24,893 bases of DNA. Origin: Rhizophagus sp. LPA8_4_AMF. Taxonomy: Eukaryota > Glomeromycota > Glomeromycetes > Glomerales > Glomeraceae. The DNA lies in contig JADRCO010000897.1 of assembly GCA_021464525.1 (NCBI GenBank), forward strand, positions 1-24,893, written 5' to 3'. Of this stretch, positions 10,917 through 20,902 are shown in pieces (the first letter of the stretch is position 1; each line of letters opens with the position of its first letter). A program made the position numbers and the translations under genes. The notes under the pieces are model-generated. The model was not told where the DNA came from. It searched no databases and saw nothing but the letters and a program-made list of their open reading frames with translations.

Positions 10917-10959
10917 ATTTCCCGAACTGGATCATTTCCCGAAATTTCAATTTCCCGAA
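10917..10959. repeat. Three copies of ATTTCCCGAA spaced 16-17 bp
   Basis: ATTTCCCGAA occurs at 10917, 10934 and 10950, with a degenerate ATTTCCTGAA near 10888. The intervals are 17 and 16 bases. The cluster begins about 50 bp from the breakpoint of the Sel1 fragment. Such subterminal repeats are common near transposon ends, but no partner end was found. Confidence 0.5.
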
Positions 10960-10989
10960 TGCCAGTTTCCAATATCTAGACTGCACTTT

Positions 10990-11587
10990 TTTTTAATTTA
11001 TTACATATATTTAAATGGCAATAAATAGGATTAATGAATTATTGTTTCAAGAACAATAATTACTGCGTAATAGATCAGGTGATTTTTTTTCATGGTTCTC
11101 ACGTAAAAAAGTTTACGTACATATTGCATTATTACTTTTATTATTATTATATATATATATTTTATATTTATCTAAACTTTCGTTAATTAATATTATTTTA
11201 TTTTAAATTTGGTAATTATCAAATGACCTTTTGGCAGTTGAACGAGGGAAGATCTTTTTATTGAATGTAGAAAGAGTAAGTGGCGTGGCAGGGAATCTTC
11301 AGGTTTCTTTGTCATTCAAGTCTTTAGGTTGAGCCACCAAACCAGTGCTGGGCACATGATTATAAAATAGTTTTTTGTTCTAAATTACAATAAAATGGGA
11401 TAATGATGTTACTGATAAAGCAAATTTGGGGCGTTCTCAAGCACCTAACTCAATGGATCGGTAATGAATTAGTCTGAGATCGATTTTGCAGATCAAATGA
11501 GTTACCATTCCGATGAATAAAATATGGTGGCCAAAACCATCTTTTTCTTTCATAGAGTTACGCTGATTAGCTAAAATTTATTATTGA
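10990..11587. other. Non-coding stretch
   Basis: I see no gene. The text GTTCTCAAGCACCTAACTC near 11434 partly recurs as GTTCAAGCACCCCACTC near 11608, a weak direct repeat about 170 bp apart. A T-A dinucleotide run lies near 11149-11162. Confidence 0.3.
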
Positions 11588-12105
11588 TGGAGTATAAAAA
11601 GAGATCGTTCAAGCACCCCACTCTTTTTGCGTCATGGATCTTCAAAATCATTGCCAGCGGTAACAACGGTTCATTTTATTACTCTTGATTCTAAAACTAT
11701 TATAGCAAATAAAAAATATTGGGAAACCCAAACACGAATAACTGATACTTATAATCTTCTGGCTTTCACTGTCCATATGACAAATACGACCATTTCATTT
11801 GTACCTAACATAAATAATACAAGAGCTGAACTTCAGCAACGACCTAGAACTTGAGGATTCTGGATAGAAGTCTTTCCATACCTAACAGATGAAGATGGTT
11901 ATATTTCATTCACATTTTCACATTACTCGTAATGATTCTGCAATTTATTCTTTTATTTGTAAGCGAATACAATATAAATTCTAATACTACATATCGGCGG
12001 ATTTGTCCACTTTGCGTTAAAGGGATTTTATTGAATGATTTTCATAATTCCCGTTTGCCCAAAATATCAAAAAATCATCTGATGGATGATCACTTGATTA
12101 AATAA
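11588..12105 (+). pseudogene. Decayed gene with zinc-finger-like C-terminus, unknown
   Basis: A plus-strand frame is open from 11588 to TAA at 11930-11932, except for one TGA at 11852-11854. It reads LPAVTTVHFITLDSKTIIA before the TGA and GFWIEVFPYLTDEDGYISF after it, so both sides look like one protein. At the TAA a second frame starts in the overlap TAATG (ATG at 11932) and runs 57 codons to 12105. This second part contains CPLC followed by HNSRLPKISKNHLMDDH, an arrangement like a C2H2-type zinc finger. A TGA plus a frameshift in one ancestral gene explains this. I do not recognise the family; a transposase or other repeat-derived protein is possible. The in-frame TGA could come from CGA by a C-to-T change. 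Confidence 0.4.
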
Positions 12106-12109
12106 TAAG

Positions 12110-12784
12110 TGAGGGTTGTTTGGGTCACTCAAATTGCCAAAAAAGGAGATTATTCATTGAAAAAGGAAATTATTTGTAACACAAGACCAAAAAGACCCAA
12201 CAATCCGGTAAGCACATATAAGAACCATCCTTTATTATACTATGTTAAAAAAAACTAGATCCCACCATTACAAATGGTGCCGATCAGGGGAGGATTCCTT
12301 TTTGACATTAAATCCTGTTACCACCGCAGAAAAATTGCTGTGCATAATGTAGATCATTAAGCCACATTGCAAGCATTTTTCTTTTATAAATGCTTTAAAT
12401 GTTTTAGCAACAATTACAACCTTTGTGTAGAACACTAAATAAATTTTGAAAAAAAGGTCATTTTATAATTTACTTTTATGTTTAGCTTTTTACTAAAATA
12501 ATTTCATCGCACAAGCTCTGACATTACTTTTGCTGCGTGTTATGAAAATTACCTGTTATTGTGTTTAGCATTTTATCTCGAATCACAATAACAAGTGCTT
12601 TTGTTCATTTTGCGGGTCACAAATAAGGTTAATATCATGATTAAGAGCGTTGATTTACTAGATATTCAAATTATTATAAAAGAAAGTCAAATATTTTCAT
12701 TCAAAAAAAAACAAAAAAAAACAAATTATTAAAATTCTTTTATCTTACATTTTTTTTTACCGCTTTGTATAAATTAATAAAATT
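12110..12784. other. Intergenic stretch upstream of the AAA ATPase gene
   Basis: No gene is visible. Around 12315-12360 a stretch beginning GTTACCACCGCAGAAAAATT loosely resembles the inner terminal repeat block of the 9092-9639 element and may be an old solo end. Long A runs and a TATAAAT at 12768, too close to the ATG to be a normal TATA box, precede the coding start. Confidence 0.3.
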
Positions 12785-15227
12785 ATGGATTCTTTATTAT
12801 TAGTAAACGGCAATGACAAAGGACCTGAAACCTTCAGAATAGAACGTGGTGGTGATGGTGCAGATGTATCTGTTTTTTTATTGGATCCTGAACTTACAAT
12901 GATCGTCCAAAAATATTTGAAAAGTGAAAATGCGTTTGAAATCAACCCCAAGGTTGTATATATTTTATAAATAAAAATACACAAAAAATTTTTTTACTAA
13001 ATTAAAGTTTTTTTTTATTATTAAATGATAGATTCCAGCACATGAATTGTTTTCTATTTTATCTATACTTCAAAATGCTGTTGGAAGCGTTTCTGATTCG
13101 AAAGACAACACCCCTAAAAAATTTAATAGGCCAAACAAATTGAAACCATTAGTTGATTGGATCGAAAGTGAATATGAATCAAAAATTTATCAAATCAAAA
13201 AAATGACTGATAACGTAAGCTTAAAAATTCATTATAAATCTTAGAAACTTATTCGTTTTCGTTACAATTTCTCTAATCTCTTCTCTTTAGAATATTATTA
13301 CATTTAACAATCTATTCTATTTGTTTCCAAGAGGTATTTTACTTTTTGCTAATATCATCAAAATAGTATTACATTATATTTATAAATATTTTTCATATTT
13401 TAAGGTCAACACGTACGCGCTGTTTGGCATCAACGTACGGTTGGGGCAAAGGTAATTCAAGCATCATATTATAGTGATTTTATGGGAAATCATATGAGCG
13501 TTAAAGCTGAAGTAATCGATTCAGGTTTGTATAATTTGATTTCATTTGATGGTATAATTTTAAGATCTTACATCTCAATTAGCTTATAACTTTTAGATGG
13601 CGTTACGTTTTATAGTGGATTAAAAGTATTTGTTATTGATGATTGGGAAGGTGCTTGTGATATCGATGAGCTCCCTGTTGCTCCACTGTCAGATTCAACT
13701 CGCGATGAATTAGTAGCAAGGGGAAGAAAATTCGTAAAATATGCGATCGGTCCACATTATCTTTATTATACTGGAAGTTTGTTTCGCAAATATATGTGCG
13801 GTATCATCCATTTTAAAAGTGAAGGGCGCCTTATGGTTGATACAATCTCATATTTCAAGATCAATCCAGGTTATGCCATGGATACCAAAAAAAAAGGTAA
13901 CCGAAAATCGGTTAAAGAGGAAGAACTTTTCATGTGTGCCCCTTCAGTTTATGGATTTAGTTTTGCGTCAAAGAAATGGGGTCAAATATATGTTGATGAA
14001 TTAAGCGGTATTATTTTATTTTACATATATACAAATATTTGAAAAAAAAAAATATTTTTGTTTTATGTTTTGCATTTTGTATCTTAACGATTCCCGAAAT
14101 TTTAGATATAACATTTGATGATGACGCATTCGAACAACTTGTTATGGACCCAATCAAAAAAGAATTGATTTCTAGTCTTGTGAAATCTGATCATAAAGGA
14201 TTGGATATTATCAGCGGTAAAGGTGGCGGTTGTATCTTTTTGTTACACGGACCCCTGGAGGTGTGTAAATTTAAGCTATTATGCAGTTATAAAATGATTA
14301 CATAAATTTAACCATGATACCTTTAATAGTTGGCAAAACATTAACTGCTGAAGCAATTTCCGAGTCCCTTCATCGTCCGTTACATTCCATTAGTGTTGGA
14401 GAATTAGGAGCAACTGCAACTGAACTAGAAAAGAAATTAAACGAAATTCTTGATGTGGCAAATATTTGGAATGCTGTCATTTTAATTGATGAAGGTAAAT
14501 ATGTTATTATTTGATGCAATCTTTCGATCAGTTATTTTAACTAATTACTTCATTTCATTTCTTAACTTTAGCTGATATCTTTCTTGAACGTCGAAGTGAT
14601 CATGATGCTAAACGTAATGCTCTTGTTAGTATATTTCTAAGGTTACTTGAATACCACCAAGGGATTTTGTTCTTGACAACAAATCGAGGTAAGGAATATT
14701 TGTAAGATACTTTTTTTTGAAATTTTATCGTTATTTAATATTTATTTTTCTTTTAAAGTAAAATGTTTTGACGCCGCTTTCCAATCTCGAATTTCGATCG
14801 CCTTAAAATATGACGAATTAGATTCTGATGGTATAATAACTTTTTATTTCGAAATAAAATATTGCTCCAAACTAATCATTAACTTTTATACATATAGCAC
14901 GTGAAAAAATATGGCGTACATTCTTAGACCGCGTTGAAGGAAAAGGTAGAAGTAAAGTGAATATTGACAATCTGAAAGAACGACCTCTAAATGGAAGAGA
15001 GATCAAAACAGCTATAAGATTAGCGAAGGTAAATATAACTATTATACAAATGCGTGATTTTGCTCTAGGTAACTAATACATATATTTTGTTTAATTAGGC
15101 ATTGGCTATGAAAAATAATCCAGATGCAATGATTACTACAGAGCAATTAGAAACAATTCTTGAAGTTTCAAAATCTTTCAAAGAAGAGATAACAGGAAAT
15201 ATTCCCGAACAAGAAGAATTGGATTAA
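12785..15227 (+). CDS. AAA ATPase, 11 exons, with a frameshift in Walker A
   Basis: Exons: 12785-12952, 13032-13214, 13291-13333, 13405-13524, 13597-14007, 14106 to about 14260, 14330-14494, 14572-14688, 14759-14830, 14898-15028 and 15099-15227, giving about 565 aa. Residues from about 118 to 230 (LFPRGQHVRAVW, then LPVAPLSD and RGRKFV) match the region that precedes AAA domains in fungal ATPases (DUF7025-like, from memory). The ATPase core follows: Walker B LIDEADIFLERR, sensor-1 LTTNR, and QSRISIALKY with candidate arginine finger. Family members unfold or remodel proteins in hexamers; the substrate here is unknown. The Walker A lysine and threonine open exon 7 (GKTLTAEAI). The exon 6 end reads GGA CCC CTG GAG before GT, one C short of the expected code for GPPG, so the usual splice would shift the frame. 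A donor four bases later restores frame but gives GPLEVFGKT with one residue too many in the loop. It may be a pseudogene, a variant allele or a sequencing error. Confidence 0.85.
14251..14264 (+). other. Apparent one-base deletion in Walker A at a splice donor
   Basis: The sequence GGACCCCTGGAG before the GTGTGTAA donor holds four Cs. With five Cs, GGA CCC CCT GGA G joined to TT GGC AAA ACA would encode the textbook P-loop GPPGVGKT. All other exon junctions of the gene are in frame, and total exon length is one base short of a multiple of three only here. Confidence 0.7.
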
Positions 15228-15581
15228 GCAATTTATAGAGTGATTTAGCTAAAACATCCGCAATTTGTTATTTTTGAATATTATAAAACCATTATGATAT
15301 TTATTGGAAAAATAAAATAATTCAACTCATTCAAGAAAATTTTGAAATGTCCTAGTTTGAATTTTTTAAGCTTGACGATCAAATGTAATTGTAAATCGGC
15401 TAACAAGCATGTCCCTGAATTTGCTTTAAAATAAACATCTAACTGATGAATCTAATTTATAATTATACAGTATTATACTAAATCTAAATAAACATTAATT
15501 AAAAACGAACAAAATAATTGTTTTAAATTAAATACTTGTTATGTCTAATGACTGAAATCATAAAAAAAGTACCAATCAAAA
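15228..15581. terminator. Convergent 3' regions of the AAA and spectrin-like genes
   Basis: The AAA gene (plus) and the spectrin-like gene (minus) end tail to tail with 354 bases between their stop codons. AATAAA at 15311-15316, 84 bases after the AAA stop, is a plausible polyadenylation signal on the plus strand. I see no equally clear signal on the minus strand. Confidence 0.35.
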
Positions 15582-18098
15582 TTAATTACGTGCCTCCCAA
15601 AGTTGAGTTCTCTTGTTGTATATTATATTTGTTAGATTAATTAACGCTTCAGAGATTTTGCAGCGCTGTTGTATGTATCCTGAATCATTTTCTGTTAAAT
15701 CGTTTATCATTTCATCTAAAGCTTTGATTTTTGGTTCTATGATGTAATTAACTTCGGATTGAACTTTATCAAGTTCTTCTATATCATATTTCGTAAAAAA
15801 TGTTAGTTCAATATTCAAAATTCTTGCTTTAAGTTGATCAATGGAGCGTAAAATTTCTTGGCTTTCTTTTAAGGTATCTAGGCTCGTTCTTAAATGTGCT
15901 AATAAATTTTGAAGTTTATACCAACGTTCTATCACACAATTTGTTTGTATTCTCATAAAATCAATTTTAGGATTTATCTCTTCCAGTTTGTTGTCAGCTC
16001 CTGATATGAGAATTTTGTGATTTTGATTTTTGAATTGATGAATGACATTTTGAAAATTAGTGATTTTTTCTTCTAAAGCTTCCTGATCGATTGAATATTT
16101 TGATACTACTGCAAGATTACAAGAATTTATCCAATTATTGATTTCATGGGCTGTTTTAGCATGACTATGAACTGCCCTTAAAAGTTCAATTTCATCATAT
16201 TCAAAAGCAGCGGCATCAGAAAATTGTTTTAAGGCTGATGTAACTTTGCTAAAAATGTACATTATATGATTCTTTTTTGTTTCGACAAGTTTTAACTCAA
16301 TAAGTTTATCTACATCTTTTTTTAAACAGACATTTGCTCGTTGATTGTATCTATTTAACTTTTCTTCACTTTCTGAATATTTATTAATAGCATTTTTTAT
16401 AATTATTTCAAGAGCATCAACATGAAGAGCATAATATCTACTATTCTTGAGATCATCATGTCTTGATTTTATCATAACGGTTTCTTCATAACAATTTTCT
16501 AATATGCGATTTGCATCTGTATAGAAAGCTGCTAGTAATGAAGCATTATGTGTTGTGGTAAGAGCGATATGAAATAAAGATAATAATGTATCAAGCTGTT
16601 TAGTTGATTTGTTATAATGATGCTCAAAATTTTCATGATTCTTTAAATCAATAAAGTAATCAGGATCGTAAATTATTTGATTCGCTCTGGATTTAGCTTC
16701 ATCAAGCGTTAATTTAGCTATTCTAATTTTATCGTCTAATTCTTTTACATCCCCCTCTAAATTATCATAACCTATGATACTACTTAAACTGTTAATTCGA
16801 TCTTTCAGTTTACCAAAACTATCTTCAATATTATATATGGAATCATGTTGTTGATACCAATTTTGAGTTTTTTTAATAAAGTCCTTAAATTCTCCTTTAA
16901 TCAAATCTAGATTGTCCCATGATTGGTCAAGATTTGATACTTCTTCTAGTTCGGATATTTCTTCCTTTAATAATATATCATCAAATTTTTCTCTTGTACT
17001 TTCTAATTGATCTATACGATTAGGTAATTCTTTTGTGAACTGTTCGTATAATAACGTTAATTCATTAAAACTACTTTTATCAAGAGCTTTAGAATCTCCG
17101 ACCATGATACCATGTTTAGGTTTAGCATCTGCGAATATTTTGATAGAGTCATCGATCCAACTTTGCAAGTCATTAACATCGTTCACGTAAATATCAATTC
17201 GTGATAATCGATATGCATCAGCTTCATTAATCTTATCGTTCATCAGTCTCTTTAGATTTTCAATAACACCGTCAACTTTTTTCAAAAGTCCTTCAAGTTC
17301 CTTTGATTTTCTATCGTTAAAAGCGCAAAAATTTTCTTTTTTCAAATTTTTTTGGATAAGTTTTGTTAAAGAGAAAAATTCTCCTTGTTCAAAATGATTT
17401 AATTTAATTCGCCAATCCTCCATATCATCATATGTAATGTCTTTGACCAAAGCATTTGATATTTTGTTAGAAATATCATTAACGTCATTTAAAACTTCAT
17501 TAACCTTTTCCTTAAAATCAATAGCTTGAAGAGTTTGTTTCAGATCGGATTTTACTTTATGTAATCCTTCCCATAATGAGTCAGTCTCTCGCTGTTTAAC
17601 ATGGACAAGTTCAAGATCAGCCTTGATATCTTCATTGTCATCGCAATCTTGTTCAACTTCATTTATCACTTTCCCAATTAATTTATTTGCTAATATTTTA
17701 GCAAAACCAAAGACATTGTTACAGGCAACTTCTACAGCATCAAATTCTTCGATAAGATCGTAAACGTTATCTTTCGATAATTCTTCTAAATCATCTTCGT
17801 TAAGATTACCTTTCAAAATATCCAATTTAGGTTGAATCCACGAAGTGATGCAACCAACATAATTTACAAAAAATTTGGCCATCTTCTCACAACTTAATAT
17901 ATCTTGATTTGTTTCTAAAAGGTCGCTCAAAGATTCGAATGAACCTCTTATGAGGTCATCGTTAATTTCTGCAAATCTATTATGTGTTAAGCAGGCAATA
18001 TTATCACGTAAAGCTTGTACTTTACTTACGACTTCGTTGCAAACGTAGATTGTGTTTTTTTCTTCACCAAGTGAACATGGATCGTTTGATAAGAGAAT
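15582..18098 (-). CDS. Spectrin-repeat-like coiled-coil protein, 5' end unresolved
   Basis: A single minus-strand exon codes for 838 residues to TAA at 15582. It is almost entirely helical, rich in Leu, Glu, Lys and Asn. Tryptophan-marked helix starts recur, for example CITSWIQPKLDIL, DLQSWIDDSIKIF, HEINNWINSCNLA and VIERWYKLQNLLAHL, the pattern of spectrin-type triple-helical repeats of about 100 residues; perhaps six to seven are present. Such proteins act as elastic spacers or cytoskeletal cross-linkers. No actin-binding or EF-hand domain is visible. The open frame begins directly at a T-rich acceptor (TTTTTTAG, AG at 18100-18099) and reads protein-like for 72 residues (LLSNDPCSLGEEKNTIYVCN, then VQALRDNIACL) before the first ATG at 17882. 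An upstream exon is therefore expected. The nearest candidate is the kinase gene, through GAA|GTAATT at 18183. Otherwise the 5' exons are missing, or translation starts at 17882. Confidence 0.75.
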   Translation of the reverse strand: MLLSNDPCSLGEEKNTIYVCNEVVSKVQALRDNIACLTHNRFAEINDDLIRGSFESLSDLLETNQDILSCEKMAKFFVNYVGCITSWIQPKLDILKGNLNEDDLEELSKDNVYDLIEEFDAVEVACNNVFGFAKILANKLIGKVINEVEQDCDDNEDIKADLELVHVKQRETDSLWEGLHKVKSDLKQTLQAIDFKEKVNEVLNDVNDISNKISNALVKDITYDDMEDWRIKLNHFEQGEFFSLTKLIQKNLKKENFCAFNDRKSKELEGLLKKVDGVIENLKRLMNDKINEADAYRLSRIDIYVNDVNDLQSWIDDSIKIFADAKPKHGIMVGDSKALDKSSFNELTLLYEQFTKELPNRIDQLESTREKFDDILLKEEISELEEVSNLDQSWDNLDLIKGEFKDFIKKTQNWYQQHDSIYNIEDSFGKLKDRINSLSSIIGYDNLEGDVKELDDKIRIAKLTLDEAKSRANQIIYDPDYFIDLKNHENFEHHYNKSTKQLDTLLSLFHIALTTTHNASLLAAFYTDANRILENCYEETVMIKSRHDDLKNSRYYALHVDALEIIIKNAINKYSESEEKLNRYNQRANVCLKKDVDKLIELKLVETKKNHIMYIFSKVTSALKQFSDAAAFEYDEIELLRAVHSHAKTAHEINNWINSCNLAVVSKYSIDQEALEEKITNFQNVIHQFKNQNHKILISGADNKLEEINPKIDFMRIQTNCVIERWYKLQNLLAHLRTSLDTLKESQEILRSIDQLKARILNIELTFFTKYDIEELDKVQSEVNYIIEPKIKALDEMINDLTENDSGYIQQRCKISEALINLTNIIYNKRTQLWEARN

Positions 18099-18168
18099 CT
18101 AAAAAATTTTGAAAAAAATGTATGATTTAAAAAGAAATCGAAAGTACAGCATATTTTAAAAAATTAAT

Positions 18169-20125
18169 TTAACTGATAATTACTTCGGTTTCAATTTCTT
18201 CATCATAACATCCAAGTTTAAATTGAAAATTCAAATTTCCATTTTTATAATCTTTCTTTTCATCTTTTTCGGTATCCTTTTCATAATAATGAATCAAATT
18301 ATATTGCACAACTTTACTTCCATTTTCTGTTGTTTTATACCTTTTTTCTAAATTCTTCTCGGTATCATCTTTTTCAAAATTATTTTGAAGTATATCTTCC
18401 TTATAAGTTTTAAATGTTGGTTCTTTCTGATAATATTCAAGCCTAAATTGGTTTCCTAGATATTCGTCATCAGCTGACTTGTTTTGACATTCAAATGCCT
18501 TAATTTTATTTTTTTCAAATCCTTCCCCATAGAGATGATTATTATTGGGACTCATCATATTTAATTGGGCGGACCTTTTAATTTGTGAACTTAAATCATC
18601 TTTGGACTTAATCTTTGGAATAATATTTGAATATACCGGTATTTCTAAATCTTTATTTAAATCTTCTATACTTACTTTGCTTGATTTTAAATCCGATCTA
18701 TCTTTTACACACAAATATTTATTATTATCGCTGTTGTTGTTAATATCACTTTTTACGGGACAATATAATCTTTTAAGAGTTGAAACAACTTCTTTTATCG
18801 TTGGACGTTCCCCTGGTTCATATTTCCAGCATTCTATTTAAATAATAAATTGCCAACGTGTTTAGTATATATAAATAGTTAGATGTACATATATTTATGT
18901 ATATATTACCTTTATATAAATTACTATATTCAGGAGGTGTACCACCAATAGTTTCCTCTCTTTTCCCATTTACGATAGCCAAAGCTAATGTTATATCATA
19001 TTTTGAGCCTTCATTATAAAATGGTTTATGTCCGCTGGAAATTTGCCACATAAGAATTCCAATACTATACACATCGGATTTCTTATTTAATTTATAACTT
19101 TTACAGTTATCGTTATCATTGGGATTATTATTGAAAATTTTAGGATCTACATAAGGTATTATACCAAATATTCTTGCGCTACTTGACGCTTCGGCAATTT
19201 TTCTTGATAAACCAAAGTCAGCTAGTTTGATGCTTTTTCTATGTATAAGAACATTATCTGCATGCTAATATATTAAAAAATAAAAAATAAAAAATAATTA
19301 AAATTTTTTTCAAAATATTGTTACGAAAATAAAATAAGAATTTTATTTTTTACCAAATCACGATGAATAATTTCTTCATCATGTATACATTCTACTGCGC
19401 TTGCCAATTGTTGTGCTAATTCACATTTATGAGTCCAATTAAGTTCATTTTCTTTCAAATAATTATTTAGTGTACCACTATCAGCATATTCCAAAACTAA
19501 CACATATTTTTTCATTTGATGTATTGCATCTGAAAATGAAAGAATGAAAAAAAAAGAAAAAAAAAATTTTTTTAAATATATATAAGTACTTGATTCACTT
19601 TTTGTCGTTTCCTATTCATTTTATAAATTGCCCCTTAAAAATTTTGATTTTCCGAAACTTTCCGAAACTTTATTAAACCGTTTCAAATGGTCTAAACAAT
19701 TAAGTTTGAAGGCCTAAATAAAAAAGTTGACATTATTATTCTTACCGGCTTCATATTTTGTAATTCCACGAAATTGTAAAATATTTTCGTGATAATCAAC
19801 GTCTCGTTGTAGCCTTAGCTGCGCCATATAAAAATACATTCAATATAACTTTTTTTTAAAAAAAAATAATACTTTAAAATTTTTATATTACCTCATTAAC
19901 AACTTCTTTAAGAGTTATTTTATCATTATTAAAAGATTTCAGAGCTAGAGTAGTATCACTTTTCCAAGTAGCCCGAACCACGTTTCCGAAGGAACCTCTT
20001 CCTATTGGTTGTAAATTTTTAAACTCTTTATAATCATAATATTTAAAATATCCTTCTTCGATTGATTTTTCCAACCAATAAATACTATCGCAACTTAAGT
20101 CTTTACATTCGATATCTGTTAACAT
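18169..20125 (-). CDS. Protein kinase with eroded Sel1 repeats (five exons)
   Basis: Exons on the minus strand: 20125-19892, 19818-19746, 19529-19354, 19264-18910 and 18833-18169, joining to 500 aa. The kinase domain (about residues 33-305) has the glycine loop GRGSFGNV, the lysine in LALK, helix-C Glu 78, HRD with Asp 160, HADN, DFG with Asp 177 and [10 protein letters not shown]. It is predicted active and tyrosine kinase-like. Intron positions and phases (0, 1, 0, 1) equal those of the kinase at 5935-8971, and exon 2 is 73 bases in both, so they are paralogues. The tail holds about four degraded Sel1 units ([15 protein letters not shown], then [20 protein letters not shown]) that lack most consensus Ala and Gly residues, probably not a working solenoid. 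The last unit breaks off at [11 protein letters not shown], where a GT donor would allow splicing into the spectrin-like exon 85 bases on. Start chosen at the first ATG, matching the paralogue. Confidence 0.88.
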
Positions 20126-20188
20126 TATTATTGTTGTCGTTTTTATGTATATTGATTATGATTAATAAAATTAAAAGGAACAATCGAA

Positions 20189-20196
20189 TTTTTATA
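20189..20196 (-). promoter_or_regulatory. Possible TATA box of the second kinase gene
   Basis: The minus strand reads TATAAAAA about 65 bases before the ATG at 20125. In DNA this rich in A and T the match is weak by itself; the spacing is reasonable if the 5' leader is short. Confidence 0.25.
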
Positions 20197-20292
20197 AATG
20201 AAATATTTTTAAATGATTTTCATTGATCGGCAAAACTTGGATACAATGGTTTGATGAAATTGGAATTTTGATAAAAGTGTAATATGCACATG

Positions 20293-20391
20293 CGTATGTC
20301 AATTAAAATGTGTACAGTACAACTTCGTATGTCAATTAGAATGTGTACAGTACAACTTCGTATGTCAATTAAAATGTGTACAGTACAACTT
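20293..20391. repeat. 33-bp unit, three tandem copies
   Basis: The unit starts CGTATGTCAATTAAAATGTG and ends TACAGTACAACTT. It is present three times head to tail (20293, 20326, 20359), with one A-to-G difference in the middle copy. Each copy contains the near-palindrome TGTACAGTACA. The array lies about 170 bases upstream of the second kinase ATG. It could be a minisatellite or an upstream binding-site cluster; the sequence does not decide. Confidence 0.9.
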
Positions 20392-20902
20392 CATTAATAA
20401 AATTTCTAATTGTTTAATCGGTAACACTGATTCTGATTAACTCGGTTTGACGTTACAAATTTATGCTTATTATCTATTGATCGATTTTGTTAACGTTCGT
20501 TGTACTACAAAACTATTAAAAACATTACACCAAAATTCCGCAGCTGTGTATGAAAATGAGTATTTTTTAGCGAATGAAATCATAATTTAAAGATAATTAT
20601 TATTATTGAAATAACGTTAATGATTAAATTATTTATTGTTGTATGTAAATATTTATTTTACGTCTGCAAGAAGATATTATTATAGATTATTCGTGAACCG
20701 ATAACTTCCTCAAACAGGCGTTTTAATGTCACTTTCCAGAAAAAATATTTTTTTCAGGCATCGTCAAAATTTGCTATTATTACTTATATTTAAAAGAAAA
20801 ATACTGATTTTATGAAACGCGTATAATAAAATTTACGCTAAGCAGATATTTATTATAAATAATAATAAACGATAAGAATTTCGTGGAATTTGAAAAATCT
20901 AA

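Noticed and set aside
11270-11360. tRNA- or SINE-like stretch with GTGGC and GCCAC blocks
   Set aside because: No TTCGA loop or A/B box pair; only short imperfect inverted repeats.
13741-14042. Two overlapping plus-strand frames in the AAA gene as separate genes
   Set aside because: Only one frame continues the domain in exon 5; the other is its shadow.
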